Source of the DNA: Trichobilharzia regenti
Lineage: Eukaryota > Platyhelminthes > Trematoda > Strigeidida > Schistosomatidae
Direction of reading: 5' to 3'
Assembly (NCBI GenBank): GCA_944472135.2
Contig: CALYDD020000403.1
Coordinates: forward strand, 62,001 to 126,000
DNA: 64,000 nt
The position numbers and the translations under genes are program-made. A model generated the notes under the pieces. It saw only the letters and a program-made list of their open reading frames with translations, did not search any database and was not told where the DNA came from. Positions 48,625 to 60,244 of the stretch are shown here, piece after piece (the stretch's first letter is position 1; each line of letters begins with the position of its first letter).

Positions 48625-50446
48625 GAGGAAGGGAGGCAGTGAGTGATAGGATCCCGCATGAAATAGTATATCATCCTTTCTCACGCATATTATGACTTAT
48701 TGTGCCATCGATCAATCATTTCTCACGACTGTCAGCCAGCCGACTTTATTGTGTTAAAAATGTGTGAATATCATGTGTAGTTTTCCTAATAAATGTACAG
48801 TATTGTACATTCATTCACAGGCCAGCCTTTGTCTTTTGATATTTTCGTGACTCAGTGAATCGGAAGGTACAACGGACAAATAGGCGTATTAGCGTACCGG
48901 TCGAGTTGATTAGCGTTATACAAATTAACAGCTCAGCAGATTGATATCACAGCTAGTCAGGTAGTTTGGGGGTAAGGTGATCGAAGTGATTCATGATTAG
49001 GTGTTTGTGAGCATTTCACGCGTCGTCCATGCTTCGTTGTATGTATGTCAATATGTATGTGTGTGTGTATGTATGTATGCATGTACGCATGCATGTATGT
49101 ATGTAGTATGTATGTGAGAATAGGAGACTTGCTTGTATCGTTTGATTGGTGTGGAGCTAAGCTAAGTAAGCTGAGCTAAGCTGAGCTGAGGTGAGCTGAA
49201 CAGAGGTGAGCAGAGCAGATTGAAGAAGATCTGACGTCTTCTGGAAAATCTAGCTGTCTTCAACTGGTGCGTGCGTGCATGCGTGCCTGGGTGTGTGTTC
49301 ATGTGTCTATCTAATGTGTGTTTCCCATGTTTGTTGACGTGAAACAGCAGCAGCAGCAGCAGCGGCAAGGCGGTCGATTAGCTGGTGTCATTGTGAGTGT
49401 CAGTCAGTGTGTGTCTGAGCGAGAGCGAGCAAGCGAGCGAGCGAACCAGCATTCCAGGTATGGACAACGTGAGAGAGAGAAAGGAAATGAGATGTGGATC
49501 GTTTGGATTGCATGGAAGGTGTGAGTCTGCAGAGAATTCAGTGTGTCAGTCAGTTCATCTTGTATGTGAATCTACGTGGTATGTATGTATACGCGGACAT
49601 ATTCTTACGTGTATGTGTGTGTCTACGTGCATGTGCATGTGCATGTGTCTGTGTATGTGTCTGTGTCTGTGTCGTGTATGTTCATGTACATGTTTATGTG
49701 TATGTTCATGTACATTTATTATTATATATCTATCTATCTATCCTTCTATACATATGCATAAGCGTAAGGGATTTTAATAAACAGGATATTTCCTACTCTT
49801 TTGTAGTTATTAGATGTTTAGTAGAATCCGTCCGAATTGGGTACTAGTCGCACTTGGTTTTATAGGCAGGATGACAAGACAAGACACACACGAGGAAGAA
49901 GAGAGATTGTGTGAAGTAGAAAATAGTCGTGTGGTAGGAGAATAGTGAGCGAAATTCACACACACGAGAGAAGGGGAATTCGCGGAGATCGAAATACACC
50001 TATCCTGTAAATACAATTTTCATTCATTCATTCATTGAAAAATATTATTATTAATAATAATCAGACATCAGGCCTGGTAATAATGCGTTAATTGAATAAT
50101 TAGTTAACTAATTAATTATTAATCAGGTGATTAATCAGTTAAGAGAACTACAATTAGACATTTTCAACTGAATTCGAAGAGGAGAGTCACAGAGGAGAGA
50201 GAGGGAGAGAGAGAGAGACGGGCAGCAAAACAAGCCCTAGTGAGTACTGTGTTCACGTGAACATCACTCGCTGAAGACGTGTTCAACTGGACAAGCACCT
50301 ACCTAGTTCACACAATCATTACTCAGTGAAATAAGTGTTCTATTAAAAATCTGGACATTTCATTAGGTAGTTAGTTGCATAATGACCTGCTTGCTTGCTT
50401 GCTGACTTACTCAATTGCTTTCTTACTGACTTGATTAATACGTGGT
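48182..50446 (+). repeat. 2.26-kb duplicated block, copy A
   Basis: Nearly identical to 53393-55647 in the same orientation; the offset is 5211 at the left and 5201 at the right, the difference coming from microsatellite indels. It contains a CCAAT-bearing stretch, (GT)n(GA)n at 48565-48625, AATAAA near 48790, a CCAGCCTTTGTC word, GTAT repeats (49030-49110), (CAG)n at 49344-49362 and long TG-rich parts. Frames inside (for example 48300-48488, 49318-49777) are low complexity or identical only because the DNA is duplicated. No protein is supported. Confidence 0.9.
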
Positions 50447-51052
50447 AATGCGCTTACTGACTGCCTGGCCGCATGCCTGACTACTGAATGGCCGACTGAC
50501 GACTTTGGATGGAGGCTGGTTTGTTTGGCCGAATATCTGAATCATATTTTCGTATGCTTTAAATTCCATTCAACAGAGATTCATGCCTCAATTTTTAACT
50601 GGCAGAAATCAACACGCCGCATCATTCACTGCCTAGCTGACCAACTCCCTCAATGACTCACTCACTGACACTCTCACTTACTCATTTGCTTACTCACTCC
50701 CTCTTTCCCTCCCTTACTTAGCCACTTACTGGCTCTCTCTCTCTCTCTCCCTCTGTCTCACACACACACACCGGCTGACTCGCCGCCTACTCGACTGGCC
50801 AACAGCCTGACGAACTGTCTCACTGACTAAATGACCAACCGATGAAGCAACGAAGTATCTGGTTGAAACACAGAGGAATTTACACAAGATGGTTCGATGC
50901 TGATTTAGGTGAGCGGGAGGGTAGGGGAGGGTAGGGTAGGGTAGGGTAAGGGAGGGGAGGGGAGGGGAGGGGAGGATCAGAGCTTCGCTGATTGACAGAC
51001 AATTGACTGGAAAAGAAGAAGTCTGAAAGGTGTGATTTGGATAATACAAGTG
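50447..51052. repeat. Simple-sequence-rich spacer
   Basis: Unique between copy A and the Cys-rich gene. It has CTGACT/CACT-type tetranucleotides, (CT)n at 50730-50750, (CA)n near 50760 and a G-rich run of GGGTA and GGGGA units at 50916-50984. No gene is supported. Confidence 0.7.
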
Positions 51053-51054
51053 TA

Positions 51055-51060
51055 TTTATT
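51055..51060 (-). terminator. Poly(A) signal AATAAA of the Cys-rich gene
   Basis: AATAAA on the minus strand within CTAATAATAAATACAC, 161 bp past the stop codon, and matched in the other copy (26642-26647). Confidence 0.7.
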
Positions 51061-51220
51061 ATTAGAAAGTTGTATAGACGAGATCTAAAAGTACACATTG
51101 TTCGGCGTCTTCAGATCTTCAATGATGACAGGATTTTCTTCACGCAGGAAAGCTTGTATGAATAAAGGATGAGGTGTTCTGTTTAATTAATTAATTAATT
51201 AGTGTCAGCTGCGTTAGTGT

Positions 51221-51900
51221 TTAATGTCTTCGACAGCCTTTACAGCAGCCTCCCGGACAATTTCCACCTCGGCATCCACGGCATCCACAACACCCTCCAC
51301 GGCATTTAGGGCATCCACCAGGACAGCCAGGACAACCACTGTTTGCTGCTGCCGCCGCTGCTGGCTCTGGAACTGGACCTGCAATAACTGAAATCACAAA
51401 ATAACAAAACACCACAATTAAATACTCAGCCATTACTTGCTTCATACATTCACCCACCCACCCATCCACTCACTCACTCACTCACTTCACTCACTCACTC
51501 ACTCACTCAGGTCACTGACTCACTCTGTCACCAACTCATTCATTCATTCATTCATTCATTTATTCATTGTTTCATCAACTAAGCTAGCATGGATTGACAT
51601 CATTTCTACTGAGTGAATGTGTTATTTGTCTGTCTGCATTGTCTATCTCTTCTATAATGTGAACGCGGAGTGATCATGGTCATGATGATGACGTTGATGA
51701 TGACGTGGAGTAGGAAGAGGGGCAGGAGCAGGAGCAGGAGCAGGAGGTGGAGTAGTAGGAGACGCAGGGGAAGACTTACCTCCCATTTCCAATCCCAGTG
51801 ATGCAACGAGCACAACTAAGACGAGCTGAAATGGAAATGCCCATCAGGAAGGCATACAATATTATACAAGAGTATTCTAACATACAGTGAACATCTGCAT
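51221..51900 (-). CDS. Secreted cysteine/glycine-rich peptide, three-exon micro-exon gene
   Basis: Minus-strand gene. Coding exons: 51900-51886 (15 nt), 51825-51780 (46 nt), 51387-51221 (167 nt with stop). Introns of 60 and 392 bp begin GTATGT and GTAAGT and end TTTCCATTTCAG and TTTTGTGATTTCAG. The phases join exactly: MQMFT, LVLVVLVASLGLEMG, then a split Val codon and IAGPVPEP. The product is 75 residues. Residues 1-23 make a good signal peptide (hydrophobic 5-16, likely cut after VIA). The mature part is GPVPEP, six Ala, NSG, then 12 cysteines in 34 residues (CPGCPGGCPKC, RGGCCGCRGCRGGNC, PGGCCKGC) and a basic RRH end. CxxC and CxC spacing could bind metal or form disulfides; eggshell or surface-matrix roles are also possible. 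The tiny leader exons resemble schistosome micro-exon genes. I do not recognise the family. Confidence 0.75.
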
Positions 51901-51964
51901 TGTCGTTTACTGTGAAGAACTGTTCAACTTGAAGCTACCTACCTACCTACTCACATACACCGTG

Positions 51965-51973
51965 CTTTATATA
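51965..51973 (-). promoter_or_regulatory. TATA box of the Cys-rich gene
   Basis: TATATAAAG on the minus strand, 65 bp upstream of the ATG at 51900-51898. A start about 30 bp downstream would give a leader of roughly 40 nt. The ATG context is ACGACAATGC. Confidence 0.6.
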
Positions 51974-52489
51974 CTACTCGAAGTTAACCTGTCGAGCGAA
52001 CCCGTGGTCACACTCGAAGAAGTCAGCTGATCATTAAGTAATCAATCAGCAGAATCAATGATTACGCGAAATGTGAAATGGGTTGATTGACGTGGTCAGT
52101 CGAACGATCGACCGCTCACTTGTTTGGAAGATCGATGACTTGTTCGCCAGGTGGCTGAATCGCTCGCTCGCTCACTCACTCGCCTGCCGGCCTGTCTGCC
52201 TGCCTGCCTGTCTGCCTGGAAATTCGTTTTTCCCTTTCCCCTATTCACTATGTGATCAATAAATACGTAAGTCATCTTTGTATTTGCGACTCAATCCGTC
52301 ATTGCATCTGGTCGGTTGGTTGGTTGTTTGGTCGGTTCGTCTGTCCGTCCGTTGGTTGATTACTTCGTCAGCTCGTTGTTCATTCATTTAGTTAGTGAGT
52401 TGATGCGTGTGTCTTAATTCCCATTTTGGAAAAGTTTCAATCAATTGGATGATTGATTGATTGATTCGTTGACTGACATGCATGAATTG
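51974..52489. other. Upstream region of the Cys-rich gene
   Basis: Contains many GCTCGCTCACT, GCCTGCCTGTCTG and GGTTGGTTGTTTGGTCGG short repeats and a palindromic CGAACGATCG. Regulatory elements cannot be named from this alone. Confidence 0.4.
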
Positions 52490-52989
52490 GAAAGCACTTT
52501 GCATTCTGCAATTCTTAAATGTAAACTTTGCTCAGTCGGCGTCATTCGGTGGAGAAAGTGAGATAGCTGGCTAGCTGGCTAGCTCGCTGTGTGAAAATTC
52601 TCAGCGAAATCTGGGATCAGACAGTCTTAATAATTCTAGTATAAATCAGATGCATTCCAGAGCTGTGAATCAATCTCACATTCACACAGACACACACACA
52701 CACAGACACACACATTGACTGCTCTATCGCTTCCTCTCTACATCTCACATTCATCGACAAACTATTCACACACTCACCACATCCTTCCTATTCTCTGTCT
52801 CTCTTTCAAAATCGCTCTCCCCTCTCTCTCTCTCTCTGTCTGTTTGTCTCTTCAATTCATCGTAGTTATGTGTCAACCTGTAAGCAATGAAGATGTACAA
52901 TGAAGACTCACATCGATGTGGAGAAATATTTGACAAGATAATGTGTGAAGATGATGAGTGAGTAGAAGGAAGAACAGTTGAATTGATGA

Positions 52990-53023
<34 letters not shown>

Positions 53024-53445
53024 GTAATGTGTGAAATGCTTCCTGGATGAATAAATCGAAACATGATAGAGGCTGGTGCTGTTGCAGCTGCATTTATACA
53101 AGGATGGTTTTGTTCTGTCATGTTTATATAGTATAGTATTGCTGGTAGCTAATCAATGCCTGGCACACCACACTAAGTAAGTAAGCAAGTGAGTGAGTGA
53201 GTGAGCGAGCGAGCTAGCGAGCGATTCGAGGTCGTGGGATTCAGGATTCATTCTACGAAACCTAGTCTATTCGTCGTAGATAGATTGGCTCAGTCAATGG
53301 CGGCACATGGGAAAAATGAATGTGATGGGTGGTATTTGCAAAGCAAATATCGCACACCACCACCACCACCACCACTATACTTACAAAAATTGCAGTAATT
53401 ATAAAATTAATATTAATAGTCCTTACAACTATCTTGAATCATGAT
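52490..53445 (+). repeat. Inverted duplication, left arm
   Basis: Diverged inverted match of about 57000-57790. The words are GCATTCTGCAATTCTTAAAT against ATTTAAGAATTGCAGAATGC, and ACTTACAAAAATTGCAGTAA against its worn complement. The minus frame 53101-52766 and the plus frame 57245-57550 align as protein (YSSRKHFTHYINQ and YSSRKDFSQYINR; ends RKDVVSV and REDVLSV). The arm includes (TTGA)n at 52983-53020 and (CAC)n at 53351-53376. Coding is doubtful because of the RERER and SINQ repeats. Confidence 0.7.
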
Positions 53446-53801
53446 CTTTTTGTAACAGGAGAAGGTAAGACACGGAAGCCAAGGTATATTTTCATTGATC
53501 ACACCCCTGTTTACACATATGTAGAGTTTATTTTCGTTGACCAATCACTGAATTTACTAGTACGTTGAGTGTGCACCTTAATAACATGTCGAATTGAACT
53601 GTGGGAACATGTGAGAATAAGATTCCGTTGGCACCGATTGTCTCTATCACACCACGACAGTATGAAGATGACAGTGGAGTGGGTTGCTTTCGACGACATT
53701 TGAATTAGGCGAATAGAGAAATTGTATGTCGCCGGACTGACAGCCTAGGTGAGGTTGACATGACGGAAATTCGTGTGTCTGTGTCTTGTGTGTGTGTGTG
53801 A

Positions 53802-53832
<31 letters not shown>

Positions 53833-55647
53833 GAGGAAGGGAGGCAGTGAGTGATAGGATCCCGCATGAAATAGTATATCATCCTTTCTCACGCATATTA
53901 TGACTTATTGTGCCATCGATCAATCATTTCTCACGACTGTCAGCCAGCCGACTTTATTGTCTTAAAAATGTGTGAATATCATGTGTAGTTTTCCTAATAA
54001 ATCTACAGTATTGTACATTCATTCACAGGCCAGCCTTTGTCTTTTGATATTTTCGTGACTCAGTGAATCGGAAGGTACAACGGACAAATAGGCGTATTAG
54101 CGTACCGGTCGAGTTGATTAGCGTTATACAAATTAACAGCTCAGCAGATTGATATAACAGCTAGTCAGGTAGTTTGGGGGTAAGGTGATCGAAGTGATTC
54201 ATGATTAGGTGTTTGTGAGCATTTCACGCGTCGTCCATGCTTCGTTGTATGTATGTCAATATGTATGTGTGTGTGTATGTATGTATGCATGTACGCATGC
54301 ATGTATGTATGTAGTATGTATGTGAGAATAGGAGACTTGCTTGTATCGTTTGATTGGTGTGGAGCTAAGCTAAGCTAAGCTAAGCTGAGCTGAGGTGAGC
54401 TGAACAGAGGTGAGCAGAGCAGATTGAAGAAGATCTGACGTCTTCTGGAAAATCTAGCTGTCTTCAACTGGTGCGTGCGTGCATGCGTGCCTGGGTGTGT
54501 GTTCATGTGTCTATCTAATGTGTGTTTCCCATGTTTGTTGACGTGAAACAGCAGCAGCAGCAGCAGCGGCAAGGCGGTCGATTAGCTGGTGTCATTGTGA
54601 GTGTCAGTCAGTGTGTGTCTGAGCGAGAGCGAGCAAGCGAGCGAGCGAACCAGCATTCCAGGTATGGACAACGTGAGAGAGAGAAAGGAAATGAGATGTG
54701 GATCGTTTGGATTGCATGGAAGGTGTGAGTCTGCAGAGAATTCAGTGTGTCAGTGAGTTCATCTTGTATGTGAATCTACGTGGTATGTATGTATACGCGG
54801 ACATATTCTTACGTGTATGTGTGTGTCTACGTGCATGTGCATGTGCATGTGTCTGTGTACGTGTCTGTGTCTGTGTATGTTCATGTGCATGTGTATGTGT
54901 ATGTTCATGTACATTTATTATTATATCTATCTATCTATCCTTCTATACATATGCATAAGCGTAAGGGATTTAAATAAACAGGATATTTCCTACTCTTTTG
55001 TAGTTATTAGATGTTTAGTAGAATCCGTCCGAATTGGGTACTAGTCGCACTTGGTTTTATAGGCAGGATGACAAGACAAGACACACACGAGGAAGAAGAG
55101 AGATTGTGTGTAGTAGAAAATACTCGTGTGGTAGGAGAATAGTGAGCGAAATTCACACACACACAAGAGAGAAGGGGAATTCGCGGAGATCGAAATACAC
55201 CTATCCTGTAAATACAATTTTCATTCATTCATTCATTGAAAAATATTATTATTATTAATAATCAGACATCAGGCTTGTTAATAATGCGTTAATTGAATAA
55301 TTAGTTAACTAATTAATTATTAATCAGGTGATTAGTCAGTTGAGAGAACTACAATTAGACATTTTCAACTGAATTCGAAGAGGAGAGTCACAGAGGAGGG
55401 AGAGGGAGAAAGAGAGAGACGGGCAGCAAAACAAGCCCTAGTGAGTACTGTGTTCACGTGAACATCACTCGCTGAAGACGTGTTCAACTGGACAAGCACC
55501 TACCTAGTTCACACAATCATTACTCAGTGAAATAAGTGTTCTATTAAAAATCTGGACATTTCATTAGGTAGTTAGTTGCATAATGACCTGCTTGCTTGCT
55601 TGCTGACTTACTCAATTGCTTTCTTACTGACTTGATTAATACGTGGT
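53393..55647 (+). repeat. 2.26-kb duplicated block, copy B
   Basis: Same content and orientation as 48182-50446, with few substitutions and small microsatellite length changes (for example the GT run at 53780 and the TG-rich part at 54850). The right limit ACGTGGT is followed in copy B by a PLE relic and in copy A by unrelated sequence. Confidence 0.9.
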
Positions 55648-55770
55648 GCGCGTCGAAAAACCGATGTACCTACCTCCACAGCGGCAGGTGAACTCATATG
55701 CGCACACAGAATTGGTCAGATGCGGGATATCGTACATCGTTTACACAAATGTTTGTGAAAACTCATCACA
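55648..55770 (-). pseudogene. PLE GIY-YIG relic
   Basis: The minus strand reads SVCAYEFTCRCGGRYIGFST across 55720-55650, a clear PLE GIY-YIG core with the CxC pair. It begins exactly at the end of duplicated block B, so either the duplication broke it or it marks the join. Confidence 0.65.
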
Positions 55771-56504
55771 ATTCTTAATACCCCGATTTCATTAACACCC
55801 AGTTAACTTGACCGATATTGTATTAAGTAACTCCAATTGACAATCTTCATATGTTAAGTAGAAATAACCACGAACATATGTAAATTTGATTGGCAAACTA
55901 AACATTAAAATAAATAATAAAAATTTAAAAATAAACATGCAAAGCACAGATAAGAAAATGAAATCACCGAAGAGATATTTGCGATTAAATACTTGTTATA
56001 CTATCAGCAAAATATATGGCTGGCTGCGTGGCGGCTAGATACACAGCATTTCTTTCTTCTCCCAATTCAAATGTCCTCGGAATGTTGCACACCACTGCAT
56101 TGCACTGCGTGTAACCTCGCTGTCTTCAGCATCATGTCACTACTCACTGTGACCACTAGCACTGTCACCATCACTTCATTACAGACTGAGTAGATCAATC
56201 AGTCAACCAACTGTTGAGGATTACAACCAGCCAAGATTTAATAATAATAATATTAGTAAGAAAACGTGTAATCACAATAAAAACAACAACAGTATTAATA
56301 ACGATACTATTACTATTACTACTACTAATAGTAATAATAATAATACTAACAAGCGTAAATATAAAAATAGAAATCACAGTCTTGGTTTTCATATTTCTTT
56401 CAGTGGTAATCTGGTAATGATGACAAGGTTGAGCATGTCAATCACATAATGAATATTAATAAATCACTACCACTACAACTACCATTGCCACTGCCACTGC
56501 CACT
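55771..56504. other. Unrecognised DNA with trinucleotide-rich stretch
   Basis: AT-rich, with (AAT/ATT)-type runs at 56230-56345. Frames on both strands there are low complexity. No gene is supported. Confidence 0.5.
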
Positions 56505-56800
56505 GGAACAGCAGAAGGCGAGACATGGAAGTCAAGGTATATTTTCTTCAAGTGATCAAACAGCTATTCACATCTATACAGTTTATATTCTTTAACCAAT
56601 CAGTCACCGAGCGTGTGAATTTCGTTTACTATACTAAACGACATGAAACAGAATGTTCAAATACACATGTAGTATTATGTTATTAATGCACTCACTAGTC
56701 AACTGTGTGTGATTAGTATTCACACATTAACACCAACAAGTACAATGACTCTTCCTGTCAGAATATTATTTCGTTGGAATCCATTGTCTATATCACACAC
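56505..56800 (+). repeat. Third, diverged partial copy of the 2.26-kb block start
   Basis: Same orientation as 48240-48460 and 53450-53670. It shares AAGGTATATTTTC, TTTAACCAATCA/GTTGACCAATCA and the CCATTGTCTATATCACAC/CGATTGTCTCTATCACAC end. Much more diverged than copies A and B, so it is an older event. Confidence 0.65.
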
Positions 56801-56999
56801 CATCACCACACTACACCACTGCTTCTACTTCTAATCATAATAATAGTAGTAATAGTAATAATGGCAATGATGATAATACTGACGGTATTAGAATTAATAA
56901 TAATGATGATAATAATACTGCTTACTATCATGAAAATGCTAGATTCAATGTAGACAATATTAAAAGGGATTAGAATGCTGATGATGATTGAAGATAGTT

Positions 57000-57790
57000 G
57001 TACGGACGACTGTTGTTGTAATTTTTGTAGGTGTAGCTGTGACGGTGAGCGAAGTTTGTATTGCAAATATCATCCATCCATCACATTGATTGTCATCCTC
57101 ATGTGCTGTTGGTCGAGCCAATGAATCTGCCAACAACGAATCGACTAGATTTCGTAGAATGAGTCCTGAACGGCACGATTTCCAATCGCTCTCTCACTAA
57201 CTCGCTCACTTACCCACTTACTTACACAACGAAACCATCCTTGTATGTATGCATCAGCATCATCATCTATCATCTCATTTTATTCATCCAGGAAGGATTT
57301 CAGCCAATACATCAATCGATTCAACTCTTCTACAACTTACTCATCCTTTTCATACATTTTCATGTCTTATCTTGTCAAATATTTCTCCATATCGATAAGA
57401 TTCTTCATCGAACATCTTGATTGCTCAGCTTACAAGTGGATGCATGAAAACGATGAATTCGAGAGGGAATTAGACAGTGAGTTTGAGAGAGAGAGAGGGA
57501 GAGAGTTGGAGACAGAGAGACTGAATCGGGAGGATGTGTTGAGTGTGTGAATAGTTTGTTGATGCATGTAAGATGTGGGGAAGGGGGGAGGCGAGAGTCA
57601 GTGTTTGCTTGTGTGTGTGATTGGTTCACAGCTCAGGAATGCTTTCAATTCACACCAGAATTGATAAGACTGTCTTTTCTCATATTTCGCTGAGAAAATT
57701 TTCATACATCGAGCTAGCCAGCTAGCTAGCTGGCTATTGTATTTAAGAATTGCAGAATGCAAAGTGATTTCCATATTATCCATGTCAGCC
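57000..57790 (-). repeat. Inverted duplication, right arm
   Basis: Partner of 52490-53445. It holds a 101-residue plus frame (57245-57550), the counterpart of the minus frame at 53101-52766. Its second half is charged and repetitive (FERER, LETERL), so a protein is not supported without transcript data. Confidence 0.65.
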
Positions 57791-57916
57791 AGTCAGTCAG
57801 TGACAAAGTGTGCCACGATAGCAGGCGTCTTGTGATAGTTCTTTGACTACAGTAATTTGCTAGCCCTCAAGGGATAACTACACCTATTTGCCTATTACAA
57901 AACAAAGTGTTTTTGA

Positions 57917-58560
57917 TCAGTTGCAGATTTTGCTTCTCCAGACCAGTCGATGACTGGGGATCAATGCCTTTAGCGTTCCTGTGAAGAATATTCTTTTCAT
58001 AGATGATGAAATTCTTCTCTCTAGAATATTGCTGGTAAAGTTTATCTTAAATTGGAGGTTCATATTATTTTCTTTCCGGAAGAAATAATGTTTCGCTCCT
58101 TTGGGCTTTGAGATTCTTTCCAGTGAATCTTGACAGGCATCCATTTGGGATGAAGGTTTCTTTCGAAAGATCTAGTTCTTCTTCTAGGGTGTCAGGATTA
58201 CAAATGCATTAGACCTCGGCGCCAAGGGATTCAATTAAATTTCGCCGAAAAGAGACTCTTTGCTGAACTACTTGTCTTTTGGCTATTATTGTTCAAATGG
58301 GAATTGTTCATGAATTTCGTTTTTGTGCAACAGGCAATGAACTGCATAAACTCCGTTGATGTCCGTTGGATTTCCCGTAAGCTGACCTTATTATGATTCC
58401 GTCAGATTTTCTTTATTTGCACATGAAGAAAGAGAACATGAGGTTTGTTTTTTATTTCCAGAGTGGATATTATTACCGGAAGACAAGTTTAATGCATTTG
58501 TTTCAATCGAATAAAGTCATAACTGTTGTTGCGAATGCTGAAAATGTAGTCTACTAGCCT
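57917..58560 (-). pseudogene. PLE relic: end of RT and connector (mirror of 25.6-26.1 kb)
   Basis: The minus frame 58144-57917 reads NLQFKINFTSNILERRI, the counterpart of NLHFEGKLTSSILERRI at 25.97 kb and NLPFKGDQIMQ in the young PLE. Upstream, to about 58560, it mirrors the RT end near 25630. It is broken by frameshifts. Confidence 0.65.
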
Positions 58561-60244
58561 TGACTATAGTTGTAAACTGTCAAACAAATATTCATGCAAG
58601 AAAATGGGGTATGAATATCATTTTTCGTTTATTCACAAACAGAAGAAAACGTCAGTTTTCACCTTGTCACGCTGTTGCTTTAAAGTAGTCTGTCAAAAAT
58701 CTAGACAAGTGAATGATTATTCTGTAGCTTCACATAGGTTAATTCGTATCGTGCCAATTATTTTTGATTTCTTTACCGTTTGAATTTATGCTCCTTATCA
58801 CTAGTAAGTGGTCTGCTGATGTATTGTGTTACTTTCTCCTGAAGTTCAACTCAATGTATTTATACTCTAATATATGGTAATTAACTTCTTATAGTTAAAC
58901 AGTATCTGATGTACGTGCCTTATTTATGTACCCTTCTCTGTTGAACAATGTTCGTTCAGATTCTCCTCATTTTTGTCTTTCAGTCACACGCTGTTAATTC
59001 TTTACCTGGATCACCTTTGTGGAAGGTTTCCTGTGTTTTCAAATGACGCTTACTGCCTGTGTATTCAATAAACAATCAGGCACATACATCTCACAATTCG
59101 GGGTTCATATACTATATTTCATTAATTTATGCGTAACACGGTACTTATTAAGATACAAATCCTGTGTGTTTTGGATATAACGCGTAAATCAACGTGTGGA
59201 TCAACCAATCGATTGGTATTATCGCTCTGGATTAGTTGGACGACATCTACACGACAATTGTCTCGTAATCTGGACTTGTTGCATTTAGGCAATTTACACT
59301 GTGGTAAGGGAAGATAAATGACACTTCTCCCTTGATTAATTAAATATCGGACCAGACGAATCCTATAAATCTCGAGTTCTGATTACATTAATATTTCATA
59401 ATCTTTCTCGCTTCAACAAAGATAAGGCCATGAAATTCTGTAGCACGTTCATGGGGTAATACTTGTAGTATATCGTAGGAAAGCAGTTTTGAACGCTACA
59501 AACAATTATAAATAAACATTATCAGAACGAAAATCTCCTCAATTTTTGTCTATACTTCTAACTTGGATGGAAGTACGGTGATTACTAAATCGGTGACGAC
59601 GTCTGTCGCCAGCTGACAGGTGGTAATGAAAAATGTGTTATCTATTTACCTACTGGAACTCACTGGTGAGATGAATAGCTGAGTGGTAATATCCCTGATG
59701 GCCGGCCGACGCACTACTTCACCTCGCTAAACCAGTAATGAGACTGGTAAAGAGGAAAGATTCGGCATGGGGCTAGCAACCTCATCCCGTAAAAAAACAG
59801 ACACCATTGCTCTAGAAACATCATGTCCCTATCCTTAAGCCCTATGTTCCATTGGGGACGAGAAGGAGTAAAAAAGTAATAATATCTCTGATTGCATCAC
59901 TTTTTGATGCGTGTTTGGGTTTGTTAGAGGTTATCAGTTTCCCTCAGGTTGCAGATATGCCTTAATCATGAGTGTTTGTATGTGAGGGACATAAATCCAA
60001 GACGTTGTATCAATTGTCCTCAACCATCTGACCCATTGTTTTGTTTAAGTTTACCTACTGAAATGGAATTAAGGTGTGTTAGTTTACGTTTTCTACACTG
60101 TAGAGATAAATAATCATGTTCAAATTATAATGGCCAAAAATAAAGTTTGTACTTCTGTATAGGAATTAACTAGAATACTGTAAACTGATTTCTCCTGAAA
60201 ATACCCCAACTGTATTATCAATTCAAAATAAATACAAACTGAAA

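Noticed and set aside
49397..49847. Plus-strand frames rich in VCVC, CMCM and VHVH
   Set aside because: They are translations of TG/ATG microsatellites in several frames at once and carry no gene-like composition.
50880..51098. Proline/leucine-rich minus frames
   Set aside because: They come from the GGGGA and GGGTA repeat and overlap the gene's 3' end; low complexity only.
56200..57066. Hydrophobic Ile-rich frames on both strands
   Set aside because: Produced by AAT/ATT trinucleotide runs; no start context or domain.
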